From Natrinema gelatinilyticum (GTDB lineage: Archaea; Halobacteriota; Halobacteria; Halobacteriales; Natrialbaceae): a stretch of DNA of 64,000 bases. The notes under the pieces were generated by a model. The model searched no databases. It saw nothing but the letters and a program-made list of their open reading frames with translations, and was not told the DNA's origin. Both the position numbers and the translations under genes were made by a program. Below are positions 17,529 to 26,790 of the stretch, one piece after another. The first letter of the stretch is position 1. Each line of letters opens with the position of its first letter. The stretch lies in NCBI RefSeq assembly GCF_024266705.1, contig NZ_CP100756.1, forward strand, positions 806,001-870,000. Reading direction: 5' to 3'.

Positions 17529-18095
17529 ATGGTCAGCCGACCACCGACGTTCTGCCCCGAGTGTGGCACTCGAGTCGAGTCGATCACGTTCGACGATCGC
17601 GAGCGCATGCGCTGTCCAACCTGCGAGTCGATCGTCTGGCACAATCCGGTCCCCTGTGCTGGCGTTGCAGTAGTCGATTCGTCCCGATCCGCGCCCGCAG
17701 TTCTCTGTGTCGAACGTGGCGTCCCGCCGGGAGTGGGCGAGTGGACGATCCCCGGCGGCCACATGGAGATCGGGGAGGAACCACCCGTGGCGGCCGCCCG
17801 GGAACTCGCCGAGGAGACCGGCGTGGTCGTCGACCCCGCCGACCTCGAGATACTGGCCGCGTCGGCGATGCCGCCACGCGCGGGCAAGCACGTCGTCACC
17901 GTCCACTACGTGGCCGACTGGGCCGACGCGGAGGGCCGACTGGCGGCCGGGAGTGACGCCACGGACGTGCAATTCTGGACCCCGGGCGGGTTCGACGACT
18001 CGGACGAGCGTTTTCGGCCGGTCCACGAAGACCGGTTTCGCGAGGTCGCCGCGCTGTTCGAGTGGCCGGGACGGCGCGATGACCGGCAGTTCTGA
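17529..18095 (+). CDS. Nudix hydrolase with zinc ribbon
   Basis: A 188-residue protein. The N-terminal zinc ribbon (FCPECGTRVES, then MRCPTCESI) is followed by a Nudix domain. The Nudix box GGHMEIGEEPPVAAARELAE with the following ETGV holds the REXXEE metal-binding core. The zinc-ribbon layout recalls NADH-pyrophosphatase-like and other haloarchaeal Nudix proteins; the nucleotide substrate is not known. Its TGA stop forms the first three bases of a TGACATCCTCC motif shared with the end of the IS200/IS605-type element at sepF. Confidence 0.88.
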   Translation: MVSRPPTFCPECGTRVESITFDDRERMRCPTCESIVWHNPVPCAGVAVVDSSRSAPAVLCVERGVPPGVGEWTIPGGHMEIGEEPPVAAARELAEETGVVVDPADLEILAASAMPPRAGKHVVTVHYVADWADAEGRLAAGSDATDVQFWTPGGFDDSDERFRPVHEDRFREVAALFEWPGRRDDRQF

Positions 18096-18141
18096 CATCC
18101 TCCCACGACTGCAGTCAAGGGCTTTCTCCTCGAACCTCTGT
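18093..18141. mobile_element. Possible solo end of an IS200/IS605-type element
   Basis: TGACATCCTCC followed by the palindrome GACTGCAGTC and then GGGCTTTCTCCTCG resembles the terminal hairpin region of haloarchaeal IS200/IS605-type elements. The same TGACATCCTCC occurs (reverse complement) at the end of the tnpB remnant at 53209-53219. In both places the host gene's TGA stop is the first three bases. No transposase remains here. Confidence 0.4.
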
Positions 18142-18229
18142 AATCCGCGGCCCGCACTGGAACGATCGGCTGCGCGACGACGAAACCAAACCCGACATTC
18201 CTTTACTCGAGCCCTGAATACGGGCGGGT

Positions 18230-20008
18230 ATGTTCCTCTCCCTACGCGCAGAGGTCGAAGACGCCCTGGAAGAGGCTCTCTCGACGCTCGGCTTTCCGAC
18301 GGACGATCTGGGGCTCGAAGAACCGCCGGACGACGTCGATAGCGTTCTCGCCTCGAGCGTTGCGTTCCGACTGGCCGACGAGGCGGGCGCAGCGCCGCCG
18401 CAGGTGGCGGGCCAGATCGCAGCCGAGATCGATGACGAGCAGTTGATGTACGTCTCCGACGTGGAGACCCAGGGGCCCTACCTCAATTTCCTCCCGAGCG
18501 ACGGCTACCTCGCGGCGACACTCGACGAAGCGACGGACGATTCCTACGGCACCCTTCCGGATCGCGAGGAGTCGGTCGTCGTCGAACACACCAGTGCGAA
18601 CCCAACGGGGCCCGTCCACGTCGGCCGCGCCCGGAACCCTATCATCGGCGACGCCATCGCGAACGTCCTCGGGTTCGCCGGCTACGACGTCGACCGCCAT
18701 TACTACGTCAACGACGCCGGACGGCAGATGGCCGTCTTCACCTGGGCCTACGAAACGTTCGACGAGGAGGACGTAGAGGAAGCCCCCGAGCGCGACCGCA
18801 TCGAATACGACCTCGTGCGCTACTACCGGAAGGGAAACGCGTTCCTCGAGAACGCGGCCGAGGCCGACGTCGAGGCCGCCGAAGCGGAGATCGAATCGAT
18901 CATGCGAGGACTCGAGATGGGTGACAACGAGGCCTACGAGCGGGTCAGCGAGGTCGTCGACCAGGTCCTCGGCGGGATGACGGAGTGTCTCGCACGCCTG
19001 CCCGTCGAGTTCGACGAGTTCGTCAAGGAGACGCGATTCATGCGCAACGGCGCGGCCGAGGCGCTCGTCGATCGCCTCCAGGATCTCGACGAGGCGGTGT
19101 ACGAGGAGGACGCCTGGCAACTCGAACTGGCTGACCACGGCATCGACAAGAACCTGGTCTTCCTGCGGTCGGACGGCACCTCGCTGTACGTCACCCGCGA
19201 CCTGGCCCACCACGAGTGGAAGTTCGACGAGTACGACCGCGCGGTGACCGTCCTCGGCGAGGACCACAAACTCCAGGCCAGACAGCTCCGGACGACCCTC
19301 GAGTTGCTGGGCAACGATACGGATCAGCTTCAGCAGGTCCTGTATTCGTACGTCAACCTCCCCGAAGGGAAGATGAGCACGCGCCGCGGCACCGGCGTCG
19401 ACCTCGACGACCTGCTCGACGAAGCGATCGAACGCGCCCGCGGTGAAGTCGAAGACCGGATGGACGACCGCATCCGCGACGACAATCTGGACGAAGCGGA
19501 CATCGAGCGCATCGCGCATCAGGTCGGGATCGGCGCCGTCCGCTACGACATCGTCTCCAAGCAGCCGACGAAGGCGATCACCTTCGAGTGGGATCGGGCG
19601 CTGGACTTCGAAGCCCAGTCTGCCCCCTACGTGCAGTACGTCCACGCGCGCTGCTGTGGCATACTCGAAGAAGCGGGAATCGACCCCGAGACCGGCATGG
19701 ACGACGTCGAGACGGCCGTCGACGCCGACCTCCTCGAGACCCCCGAAGAACGGGATCTCCTCGAGACGATTGCGCGGTTCCCGGCCGTCGTCGACGAGGC
19801 CGCGGACGACCTCGAACCCCACCAGGTCGCGACCTACACCCGCGAGTTTGCGGACCGTTTCAACGCCTTCTACCGCGAGTGTCCGGTGCTGGCCGACGAC
19901 GTCGATCCTGCAGTCCGCGAGGCGCGGCTGGCGCTAGTGGCCGCTTCGAAGCACACGGTCGCCAACGCCCTGGCGATCCTGGGCGTGGCAGCGCCGCGTT
20001 CGATGTGA
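18230..20008 (+). CDS. argS: Arginyl-tRNA synthetase
   Basis: A 592-residue class I aminoacyl-tRNA synthetase charging tRNA-Arg in the cytosol. The N-terminal Add-1 domain (residues 1-95) is followed by the catalytic domain with the HIGH-type motif in [18 protein letters not shown] (about 120-137), the insertion domain, the KMSTRRGTG version of the KMSKS loop (about 381) and the helical anticodon-binding C-terminus ending [15 protein letters not shown]. Start and length agree with archaeal ArgS. A stand-alone housekeeping gene 134 bases after the Nudix gene. Confidence 0.97.
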   Translation: MFLSLRAEVEDALEEALSTLGFPTDDLGLEEPPDDVDSVLASSVAFRLADEAGAAPPQVAGQIAAEIDDEQLMYVSDVETQGPYLNFLPSDGYLAATLDEATDDSYGTLPDREESVVVEHTSANPTGPVHVGRARNPIIGDAIANVLGFAGYDVDRHYYVNDAGRQMAVFTWAYETFDEEDVEEAPERDRIEYDLVRYYRKGNAFLENAAEADVEAAEAEIESIMRGLEMGDNEAYERVSEVVDQVLGGMTECLARLPVEFDEFVKETRFMRNGAAEALVDRLQDLDEAVYEEDAWQLELADHGIDKNLVFLRSDGTSLYVTRDLAHHEWKFDEYDRAVTVLGEDHKLQARQLRTTLELLGNDTDQLQQVLYSYVNLPEGKMSTRRGTGVDLDDLLDEAIERARGEVEDRMDDRIRDDNLDEADIERIAHQVGIGAVRYDIVSKQPTKAITFEWDRALDFEAQSAPYVQYVHARCCGILEEAGIDPETGMDDVETAVDADLLETPEERDLLETIARFPAVVDEAADDLEPHQVATYTREFADRFNAFYRECPVLADDVDPAVREARLALVAASKHTVANALAILGVAAPRSM

Positions 20009-20134
20009 TCGTCGCAGCCACGCCGTCTTCGGCCGACGAACACGCCTCGTTCCGCTCGGTTTCACAGATCTGTCCCTCAAAGCGTCCCACAGTCAGCCAA
20101 AAGAACGACAGCCACCTGCGCTCTCCAGCGGACG

Positions 20135-20674
20135 TTAGCGAGACTCGTCCGCGGTATCGAGAACGCGGTTCATGAACTCTTCCTGGTTCAGTTCTCCGTT
20201 GACGAACTTGACTGCCCACGACACGTCGACGTAGAACGACATCACCATCGCACCGTCCTTCTCGAGGACCCACGTGACGTTGTCGACCGCTTCCGCGAAC
20301 GCCTCTGGGTCGGTGATCGCTCGCTGCATGTCGGTGGCGAGAGTTTCGAGTTCCGCGAACAGCGTCTCGGGGTCGGATGTCGTCGTCGTGGCGATGACGT
20401 CGATCTCGTTGCCATCTTTGTTGACGTCCTCGATCGTCAGCTTCTGGCTGCTGAGTTTTAGCTTGTCCCGGTCGAGGCCCGGAATATCGGCTTTCTTATC
20501 GGAGTTGCCGGAATCGCCGTTGCCGTTGCCGTTCCCGTTACCGTTGCCGTCGAGCGAGTCGTCGGAGTCGTCTCCGTTCTGATTGGATTCGTCGCCAGTC
20601 TGGTCGCTGGAACAGCCGGCGAGGACGGTTGCGATCGCTGCACCACTGCCGAGGAGGATCTTTCGTCGCTCCAT
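20135..20674 (-). CDS. Predicted lipoprotein of unknown function
   Basis: A 179-residue secreted protein. MERRKILLGSGAAIATVLAG is followed by CSSD: a signal peptide with an archaeal lipobox (VLAGC), so the mature protein would be lipid-anchored outside the membrane. A disordered linker with five Gly-Asn repeats (about residues 43-54) links to a ~110-residue domain beginning LKLSSQKLTIEDVNKDGN, with alternating strands and a long helix (DPETLFAELETLATDMQRAI). No catalytic motif is recognised. It is convergent with argS. Confidence 0.75.
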   Translation of the reverse strand: MERRKILLGSGAAIATVLAGCSSDQTGDESNQNGDDSDDSLDGNGNGNGNGNGDSGNSDKKADIPGLDRDKLKLSSQKLTIEDVNKDGNEIDVIATTTTSDPETLFAELETLATDMQRAITDPEAFAEAVDNVTWVLEKDGAMVMSFYVDVSWAVKFVNGELNQEEFMNRVLDTADESR

Positions 20675-20994
20675 GATCGAACCATCGAGAACGGTTATGA
20701 TTAGTAATCAGTTCGTTATGGTTTCTATCGACAATGACAACGAATTTAGGCGGTAATCACCCCGAAACCGGCTCGAGAAATGACTGACAAACCGGTCGAG
20801 ACTGTATGCGTATTACGGTTTGCCGGACGTTACAACGGCCGTGACGGTCACGAGTAAAAGGAGAGTCACGAGCGGACGATATTCACGCTATTCGATAGAG
20901 GAGGAGACGGTGTCCAAATAATCAACGGTAGAAGGCGGTCCGTACCTGCCGATCACCGGACGATGACGTAACCGCCCGACACCCAAGCGGCCGA
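20675..20994. other. Intergenic region between lipoprotein and MinD-like gene
   Basis: AT-richer DNA with no supported gene. It contains the promoter of the leftward lipoprotein gene near 20690-20720 (AT-rich, ATTAGTAATC). No repeat or RNA was recognised. Confidence 0.4.
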
Positions 20995-21861
20995 TCAGGG
21001 GTCGGTTTCGACGTCCGTACCCGCGCTCGAAACTTCGTCGTGTGCCGCTTCGCGTCCCGTCGAATCGTCTTCGGGGCCGACCGGCGGGTTCGAACGGGAG
21101 CGGGTGGCCGGCGGTCTGTTCACGCCGCCATCGGTGGCGGTCTCTGCGATGTCGACGCCCGTCAGATCCGACGCGAGACGACGGTAGGCGACGGCACCCG
21201 GCCTGTTCGGTTCGAACACGACCAGCGGCGTACCGGCGTAAATGCTGTCTCGAGCGGCGGGGTCCTCAGGAATGGTCCCGAGCAGCGAAATCCCGAGGCG
21301 GTCGGCGAGTTCCTTGTGGGAAATGTTGCTGTCGGGCCGGGTCCGAGTGAGGACGAGGCCGGCGACGGCGCCACCGGCGCGGTCGGTTAACTCGAGGGTC
21401 TTTTTCGAATCGTGGATGGCAGCGGGCTCGGGCGTCGAGACGATGACGACGGCGTCGGCCAGTCCCAGTGGCAGGATCGTCTCGTGGCTGATACCCGCGC
21501 CAACGTCGAGGAAGACGTAATCGAATTTCGTTCGAAGCGTGGCGATGGCCGCGCCGAGCCCTTCGGGTGAGGTTTCGGCGTACTCGTCGAGGCTGGTCCC
21601 GCTGGGAACAGCGAAGATGTTATTCGCCAATCGATACGTGGCGTCGTCGATCGATGCGTTGCCCGCTAAGACGTCATATAGGGTCGTCGAGTCGGGAGAG
21701 AGACTGACGAATCCAGCAAGGTTCGCCATGCCGAGGTCCGCGTCGACGATGGCGACGCGCTTTCCGGCCTCGGCCAGCGCCGTCCCGAGATTGACCGTCG
21801 TCGTCGTCTTCCCGACACCGCCTTTCCCACTCGCGATAGCGTAGACCGTCTTCTGAGACAT
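20995..21861 (-). CDS. MinD/ParA-family ATPase
   Basis: A 288-residue deviant Walker ATPase. SGKGGVGKTTTTVNLGTALA (about residues 12-31) is the signature P-loop with two lysines, DADLGMANLAGFV is switch I, and VFLDVGAGISHET is Walker B. The ~50-residue C-terminal tail is low-complexity and acidic (from about residue 240), with no clear amphipathic membrane-targeting helix. Haloarchaea have several MinD paralogues that localise surface structures rather than the division ring, so the precise role is open. Divergent from aRF1. Confidence 0.9.
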   Translation of the reverse strand: MSQKTVYAIASGKGGVGKTTTTVNLGTALAEAGKRVAIVDADLGMANLAGFVSLSPDSTTLYDVLAGNASIDDATYRLANNIFAVPSGTSLDEYAETSPEGLGAAIATLRTKFDYVFLDVGAGISHETILPLGLADAVVIVSTPEPAAIHDSKKTLELTDRAGGAVAGLVLTRTRPDSNISHKELADRLGISLLGTIPEDPAARDSIYAGTPLVVFEPNRPGAVAYRRLASDLTGVDIAETATDGGVNRPPATRSRSNPPVGPEDDSTGREAAHDEVSSAGTDVETDP

Positions 21862-22047
21862 ACTCGATTACTGTCCAGACCCTAGAACGGCAACACCTTA
21901 AATCGTCACCTCCCCTTCCGACTCGTGCTGCCGCGCCGACACGTCTCGCACGGCCCGAAATCCGTCGTCACGATTCCGCCGGGACTGTGTGCCACGACGA
22001 CGGGTGTGTCAAAGGATTCTTACCCGCAGCAGCTTTTGGTTCGACTA

Positions 22048-23307
22048 ATGAGCCAGGAGAGGGAACAGGAACAATCCGACCGGAAGAAATACGAGTTCCG
22101 GAAAGTCATCGAGGATCTCAAGAATTACGACGGCTCCGGAACGCAGCTCGTAACGATCTACGTTCCCGAGGATAGACAGATCAGCGACGTCGTCCAACAC
22201 GTCACCCAGGAACACAGCGAAGCGGCCAACATCAAATCCAAGCAGACCCGAACGGCCGTCCAGGACGCGCTGACGAGCATCAAAGATCGGCTCCGATACT
22301 ACGACACCTACCCACCGGAGAACGGCATCGTCCTCTTCTCAGGTGCCGTCGACTCCGGCGGCGGGCAAACCGAGATGGTTACCAACGTCCTCGAGAGTCC
22401 GCCCCAGCCCGTCGAGTCCTTTCGCTATCACTGCGACTCGGACTTTCTGACCGAACCGCTCGAGGAGATGCTCGCCGACAAGGGACTTTACGGTCTGATC
22501 GTCCTCGACCGCCGCGAGGCCAACGTCGGCTGGCTGAAGGGCAAACGCATCGAACCGGTCAAATCCGCGTCCTCGCTCGTCCCCGGCAAGCAGCGCAAAG
22601 GTGGCCAGTCAGCCCAGCGATTCGCTCGCTTGCGCCTCGAAGCGATCGACAATTTCTATCAGGAGGTCGCGGGGATGGCGAACGACCTGTTCGTCCCGAA
22701 ACGCCACGAACTCGACGGGATCCTCGTCGGCGGACCCTCGCCGACCAAAGACGAGTTCTTAGACGGCGATTACCTCCACCACGAGATTCAGGAGAACGTC
22801 ATCGGAAAGTTCGACGTCGCGTACACGGACGAATCGGGACTGAAGGATCTGGTCGACAACGCCGAGGACGCCCTGGCCGACGCCGAGGTGATGAAAGACA
22901 AGCAGGTGATGGAGGAGTTCTTCCAGGAACTCAACGCCGGGGATCTGGCGACCTACGGCTTCGAGCAGACGCGACGAAATCTGATGATGGGTGCGGTCGA
23001 CCGCCTGTTGATCAGCGAGGATCTCCGGAAGGACGTCGTCACCTACGACTGTCCGGAGTGCGGCGCCACCGAACGCGAGGTGATCGACCGCCGAAAGTCG
23101 ACGCCGACCCACACCTGCACCGAATGTGGCACCGACGTCGAGGCAACCGAGGAGGACCGCGAGGACGCGATCGACCACCTCATCGAAATCGCCGAACAGC
23201 GGGGCACAGAGACGAAGTTCATCTCGACGGACTTCGAGAAGGGCGAACAGCTGTACAACGCCTTCGGCGGCTTTGCCGGTATATTACGGTATTCGACCGG
23301 CGTCTGA
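22048..23307 (+). CDS. prf1: Peptide chain release factor aRF1
   Basis: A 419-residue archaeal class I release factor that reads all three stop codons and triggers peptidyl-tRNA hydrolysis. N-terminal stop-codon domain: NIKSKQTR corresponds to the TASNIKS-type region (about residues 60-70). The middle domain contains the GGQ-type loop in KQRKGGQSAQRFARLR (about 180). The C-terminal domain carries a zinc-ribbon pair (DCPECGATE, then CTECGTDVE). The ATG at 22048 gives the expected family length; an in-frame ATG 123 bases upstream is rejected. Confidence 0.96.
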   Translation: MSQEREQEQSDRKKYEFRKVIEDLKNYDGSGTQLVTIYVPEDRQISDVVQHVTQEHSEAANIKSKQTRTAVQDALTSIKDRLRYYDTYPPENGIVLFSGAVDSGGGQTEMVTNVLESPPQPVESFRYHCDSDFLTEPLEEMLADKGLYGLIVLDRREANVGWLKGKRIEPVKSASSLVPGKQRKGGQSAQRFARLRLEAIDNFYQEVAGMANDLFVPKRHELDGILVGGPSPTKDEFLDGDYLHHEIQENVIGKFDVAYTDESGLKDLVDNAEDALADAEVMKDKQVMEEFFQELNAGDLATYGFEQTRRNLMMGAVDRLLISEDLRKDVVTYDCPECGATEREVIDRRKSTPTHTCTECGTDVEATEEDREDAIDHLIEIAEQRGTETKFISTDFEKGEQLYNAFGGFAGILRYSTGV

Positions 23308-23355
23308 TCCGGTCCCAGCCGTTCCGCCTGGTTCTGGCCATCGGACGAGTGATGG

Positions 23356-24432
23356 TCACTCGGGAGCGATACCGCCCTCGTGTCTGGTCAGCAAGTACAC
23401 CACGAACGAAGAGAGCCAGTGTGAACCGGCGTAATTCTCCGTGAAAGCGTGCGCCAGTCCCGACGTCGCATGTCGCCCGGCGCTCTGCTCGAAAATCTCG
23501 GCGTATCGGTGCCCGTCAAGAGCGTCCGCTACTCCTGCCAGCGACCACGCCTTCGATACGTTTAGCCCGACGAAGTGGAGTGCCAGGTCGTCCGCCGGAT
23601 CGGACGCCGTCTGAACCGGTTCGAGAATCGTCTTGTGAGGGGAGACGGTTACGTCCGGAAGGAAGTCATCGATCCACGTGATGAACTCGCCTCGGTCGAA
23701 AATACGACGCATGAGGTCCGCTTCCGTCAGTGTAGGCGACAGGAAGTCCCAGCCGAGCGGTTCGTACTCGACGGGATAGTCGCGGTCGTCAGTGAAGAAT
23801 TCCGTTGCTGTGTCAGAAACGGCGGCTTCGAGAGAGTCGTCGGATATCGTCCTCGCGTAGTCCAGAATACAGAGCAGAGCAAACGCCGAGTTCTGATGCG
23901 TTCCCACTCTGAATGGGCGCGTCTGGGTCAGAAATTCGGATTCGACGAGCTCGACAATCTTCCGTTCTAACGGCTCGAGGATCGATTTCCACTCAGTCGC
24001 ACGATTGCCTTCCCAGAGGGTCAGTTCCGATGCGAGACGTAAGAGCCACGCCCATCCGTACGGTTTCTCGAACGAGCCGTTCTCTTCGAATCGCTCGACC
24101 TCTCGTTCGACGTTCTGGATGGTGAGTCGTGTGTCGATACTGTCGACGATCTCGGATCGGACGGGATGCTCGTCGAACAGGCGAAGTTGCCGAACGAGTG
24201 CCCAGTGGCTGTGTACCGCCGAATGCCAGTCGTAACATCCGTAGAATACCGGATGCTGCTTCTTCGGCCGTGCGTGTCCGGCCGGGGAATCGAGCGAGCG
24301 AGCGTGGTGGGGAAACTCGGTTTCGATCGACTCAACCACGTGGTGTGAGAGCGTTTCAACAGCGTCTTTCCCGAGCCAGTCGCACCGTCCCGAAAGGATC
24401 GTCTCCGAATCAATATCTGGCTGAAAAGTCAT
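23356..24432 (-). CDS. DUF2891 family protein
   Basis: A 358-residue soluble protein, predicted all-alpha. Conserved DUF2891 segments are visible: HPVFYGCYDWHSAVHSHW (about residue 60), FEKPYGWAWLLRLASEL (about 123), the FRVGTHQNSAFAL stretch (about 176) and GLNVSKAWSLAG (about 305), ending with AGSHWLSSFVVYLLT. Repeated His/Trp-rich helices recall alpha/alpha-barrel glycan-processing enzymes, but no activity is established for the family. Next to a sugar-nucleotide epimerase. Confidence 0.88.
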   Translation of the reverse strand: MTFQPDIDSETILSGRCDWLGKDAVETLSHHVVESIETEFPHHARSLDSPAGHARPKKQHPVFYGCYDWHSAVHSHWALVRQLRLFDEHPVRSEIVDSIDTRLTIQNVEREVERFEENGSFEKPYGWAWLLRLASELTLWEGNRATEWKSILEPLERKIVELVESEFLTQTRPFRVGTHQNSAFALLCILDYARTISDDSLEAAVSDTATEFFTDDRDYPVEYEPLGWDFLSPTLTEADLMRRIFDRGEFITWIDDFLPDVTVSPHKTILEPVQTASDPADDLALHFVGLNVSKAWSLAGVADALDGHRYAEIFEQSAGRHATSGLAHAFTENYAGSHWLSSFVVYLLTRHEGGIAPE

Positions 24433-24557
24433 CGATACGAGAATTACGAGAGATCGAAGTAAATCTTTGCATGATGCGTCGTCATCGAACGGAGATTGGA
24501 AGCGGGATCGCCAGGAAAACCCAACAGGATTAACAGCGTATCGGACGATATTCGAGT

Positions 24558-25487
24558 ATGTCCCTCTCGGACCGACGGATTCTCGTCACGGGCGGCGCCG
24601 GTTTCATCGGCTCTCACCTCGCAGAGCGCCTGCTCGCGGACGGCGCGGACGTCGTCGTCGTCGACGACCTCTCGAACGGTACTCGACGCCGCATCCCCGA
24701 CGACGCGGACTTTTTCGAGGCCGACCTCACCGAACCGGCCGCGCTCGACGGTCACCTCCACGACGTCGATCTCGTGTTTCACCTGGCCGCGTCGAAACGC
24801 GTCGACACGGATCGCCCGCACGGCCAGTTCGACGACAACACGCGGATGACGTGCACCCTTCTCGAGGCGATGGCTGACGCGGACGTCACTGAGATTGCCT
24901 ACACTTCTTCCTCGACGGTCTACGGCGAGGCCCCGCGACCGACGCCGGAGGATTACGCCCCGCTCGAGCCGATCAGCGCCTACGGCGCCAGCAAGCTAGC
25001 CGACGAGGGGCTGCTCTCGGCGCGGGCCCACAGCCACGACCTGACGGTCTGGAATTTCAGGTTCGCAAACGTGGTTGGCCCCCGCCTCAGGGGAGCGGTG
25101 ATACCCGATTTCGTCGAGAAACTGCAAGACGATCCCGAGACGCTTTCGATCCTCGGTGACGGCCGCCAGGAGAAGTCCTACCTTCACGTCGAGGACTGTC
25201 TCGACGCCATGCTACACGTCATCGAGCACGCCGACGACGCGATGAATACGTACAACCTCGGCACGCGCACCACGACGTCGGTCGACCGGATCGCGACGAC
25301 CGTTGCCGAGGAACTCGGCGTCGATCCCAACCGGGAGTACACCGGCGGCGAGCGGGGCTGGACAGGCGACGTCCCGAAGATGCGCCTCTCCATCGAGAAG
25401 CTGTCCGCGCTGGGCTTCGAGCCCCGTCTCTCGAGCGACGAGGCGGTTCGGCGCGCAACCCGCGAGCTCATCGACGAGCTTCGTTGA
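24558..25487 (+). CDS. NAD-dependent sugar-nucleotide epimerase/dehydratase
   Basis: A 309-residue extended SDR enzyme. Residues 7-20 (VTGGAGFIGSHLAE) form the NAD-binding Rossmann loop; DVDLVFHLAA (about 70) and SSSTVYGEA (about 117) hold the catalytic serine/threonine, and YGASK (about 143) the Tyr-x3-Lys pair. It closely resembles UDP-glucose 4-epimerase-like enzymes of archaea. It is just upstream of the metal-box gene set and could supply the activated sugar used there, but no such box precedes it. Confidence 0.9.
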   Translation: MSLSDRRILVTGGAGFIGSHLAERLLADGADVVVVDDLSNGTRRRIPDDADFFEADLTEPAALDGHLHDVDLVFHLAASKRVDTDRPHGQFDDNTRMTCTLLEAMADADVTEIAYTSSSTVYGEAPRPTPEDYAPLEPISAYGASKLADEGLLSARAHSHDLTVWNFRFANVVGPRLRGAVIPDFVEKLQDDPETLSILGDGRQEKSYLHVEDCLDAMLHVIEHADDAMNTYNLGTRTTTSVDRIATTVAEELGVDPNREYTGGERGWTGDVPKMRLSIEKLSALGFEPRLSSDEAVRRATRELIDELR

Positions 25488-25559
25488 CCGAGACGACGGC
25501 AGCGGTCGGTTCGACTGAAAGCCACTCGAGAGCGGCCGTCGTGCCCGTTCGATCGTGTT

Positions 25560-25573
25560 TTAGGTGGGCTTAA
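25560..25573. promoter_or_regulatory. DtxR/IdeR-like metal-repressor box 1 (TTAGGTGGGCTTAA)
   Basis: Imperfect inverted repeat in the context TTTTAGG-TGGG-CTTAAAT, ending 25 bases before the GTG start of the AglD-like gene and overlapping its TATA-like TTAAATAT (25570-25577). The weakest of five such boxes (CTTAA for CCTAA). Confidence 0.55.
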
Positions 25574-25598
25574 ATATCTGGCCCGAGAGGACAGTACC

Positions 25599-26783
25599 GT
25601 GAACGACGAGGGCGGGCGATCGGATTCACGGGGCGGCAGAACCGAGCTCGACGGCGGGGAGACCCGTAACGGTTCGATGAGCCGCGGGCTTACCGCCGTC
25701 CTGTCCCGCCGCCGGCTGACGATCGCCGGCACGGCCCTCGTGCTACTCGGACTGATCGTCGCGCTCCAGGAGATCGACGTCCGGACCGTCGTCGCCGAGG
25801 TTTCGAACGCCGACCCGCGATTGCTCGGGGCCGCGGTCGCCGTTTACGCCGTCTCGTGGCCGCTTCGCGGTCGCCGATACCGCGACGTGCTGGCCGCGAT
25901 GGACCAGCACAGCGACACCGCCGTCGCCACGGCTGCCGTCTTCGTCAGTCAAACGGCGAACCTCGCGATTCCGGCGCGTGCCGGCGACGCGGTTCGCGCA
26001 CACGTGATGCGGACCCGCCGGGACGTTCCGTACGCGGCAGGCTTCGCGTCGCTGGCCGTCGAGCGCGTGTTCGATCTGGCGACGATCGCCGTCCTCGCGG
26101 GGCTCGCAACGGCGTGGATCGCACTGGGAGACGCGGTCGGCCCGCTCGAGGCCGCCTTTTCGAGTGACGGTGCGCGAACCGCTGCGCTGGCCGCAGCGGC
26201 CGTGGGCACGACGACCGCGGGCGTCGGCCTCGCGGTCGTCACTTCGGCCCGAGCGGAGCACGGACTCGGCGCGCGGCTCCGTGCGAGAGTCGCGGGCCGA
26301 CCGCGGCTGCTGGCGGCGCTCGAGGGCGCGCTCCGCTTCGCGGGCGACGTGCAGACGGTCGCTCGCCGACCGCGAGCGCTGGGGGGGATCGGGGCCGGGA
26401 GCCTGCTGGTCTGGTCGCTGGACGTGCTGACGGCGGTCCTCGTCCTCGCGGCGCTGGGAAGCGGACTCGCGTTCGCGACCCTGTTGACGGTCGGGACCCT
26501 GGCGGTCAGCGTCGGCAACCTCGCGAAGGTCCTGCCGCTCTCGCAGGGCGGCGTCGGGCTCTACGAGGCGGCCTTTACCGCCCTGGTGGTCGGACTCACT
26601 CCCGTCGGTGCGAGCACGGCGCTGGCGGCCGCCATCGTCGATCACGCCCTGAAAAACGGCGTGACGCTAGTCGGCGGTGCCGGCGCCGTCGCCGCGCTCG
26701 GCGTCTCCTTCTCGGAGGTCGCGGAGTCGACACCGGATGCGACGCGGGAAACCGGCAGTCTTTTAGGCCAGCCTAAAAAATAG
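25599..26783 (+). CDS. AglD-like polytopic membrane protein (LPG-synthase TM / flippase-like)
   Basis: A 394-residue membrane protein of the lysylphosphatidylglycerol-synthase-TM/AglD family. In Haloferax, AglD acts in the last steps of S-layer N-glycosylation; here lipid-linked sugar handling is inferred. A polar ~30-residue N-terminus precedes about eight hydrophobic segments. The ETANLAIPARAGDAVRAH-type family loop is present as SQTANLAIPARAGD (about residue 117), and LPLSQGGVGLYEAAF (about 310) is the other conserved motif. The GTG start at 25599 fits a TATA-like element 22-29 bases upstream. Its last codons contain the next metal box. Confidence 0.85.
   Translation: MNDEGGRSDSRGGRTELDGGETRNGSMSRGLTAVLSRRRLTIAGTALVLLGLIVALQEIDVRTVVAEVSNADPRLLGAAVAVYAVSWPLRGRRYRDVLAAMDQHSDTAVATAAVFVSQTANLAIPARAGDAVRAHVMRTRRDVPYAAGFASLAVERVFDLATIAVLAGLATAWIALGDAVGPLEAAFSSDGARTAALAAAAVGTTTAGVGLAVVTSARAEHGLGARLRARVAGRPRLLAALEGALRFAGDVQTVARRPRALGGIGAGSLLVWSLDVLTAVLVLAALGSGLAFATLLTVGTLAVSVGNLAKVLPLSQGGVGLYEAAFTALVVGLTPVGASTALAAAIVDHALKNGVTLVGGAGAVAALGVSFSEVAESTPDATRETGSLLGQPKK
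26763..26776. promoter_or_regulatory. Metal-repressor box 2 (TTAGGCCAGCCTAA), inside upstream coding sequence
   Basis: Near-perfect palindrome (TTTTAGG-CCAG-CCTAAAA in context) ending 14 bases before the RGP gene's ATG. It overlaps the final codons (LLGQPKK-stop) of the upstream AglD-like gene, so one sequence serves as operator and coding DNA. Confidence 0.7.
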
Positions 26784-26790
26784 TTGGGCA

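Noticed and set aside
18242..19822. 526-codon open frame antisense to argS
   Set aside because: It mirrors the strongly conserved argS frame; long antisense frames are normal in GC-rich haloarchaeal DNA and it shows no family.
20517..20550. Short GC-rich repeat (Gly-Asn codons) in the lipoprotein gene
   Set aside because: It is in-frame coding low complexity forming a linker, not an independent repeat element.
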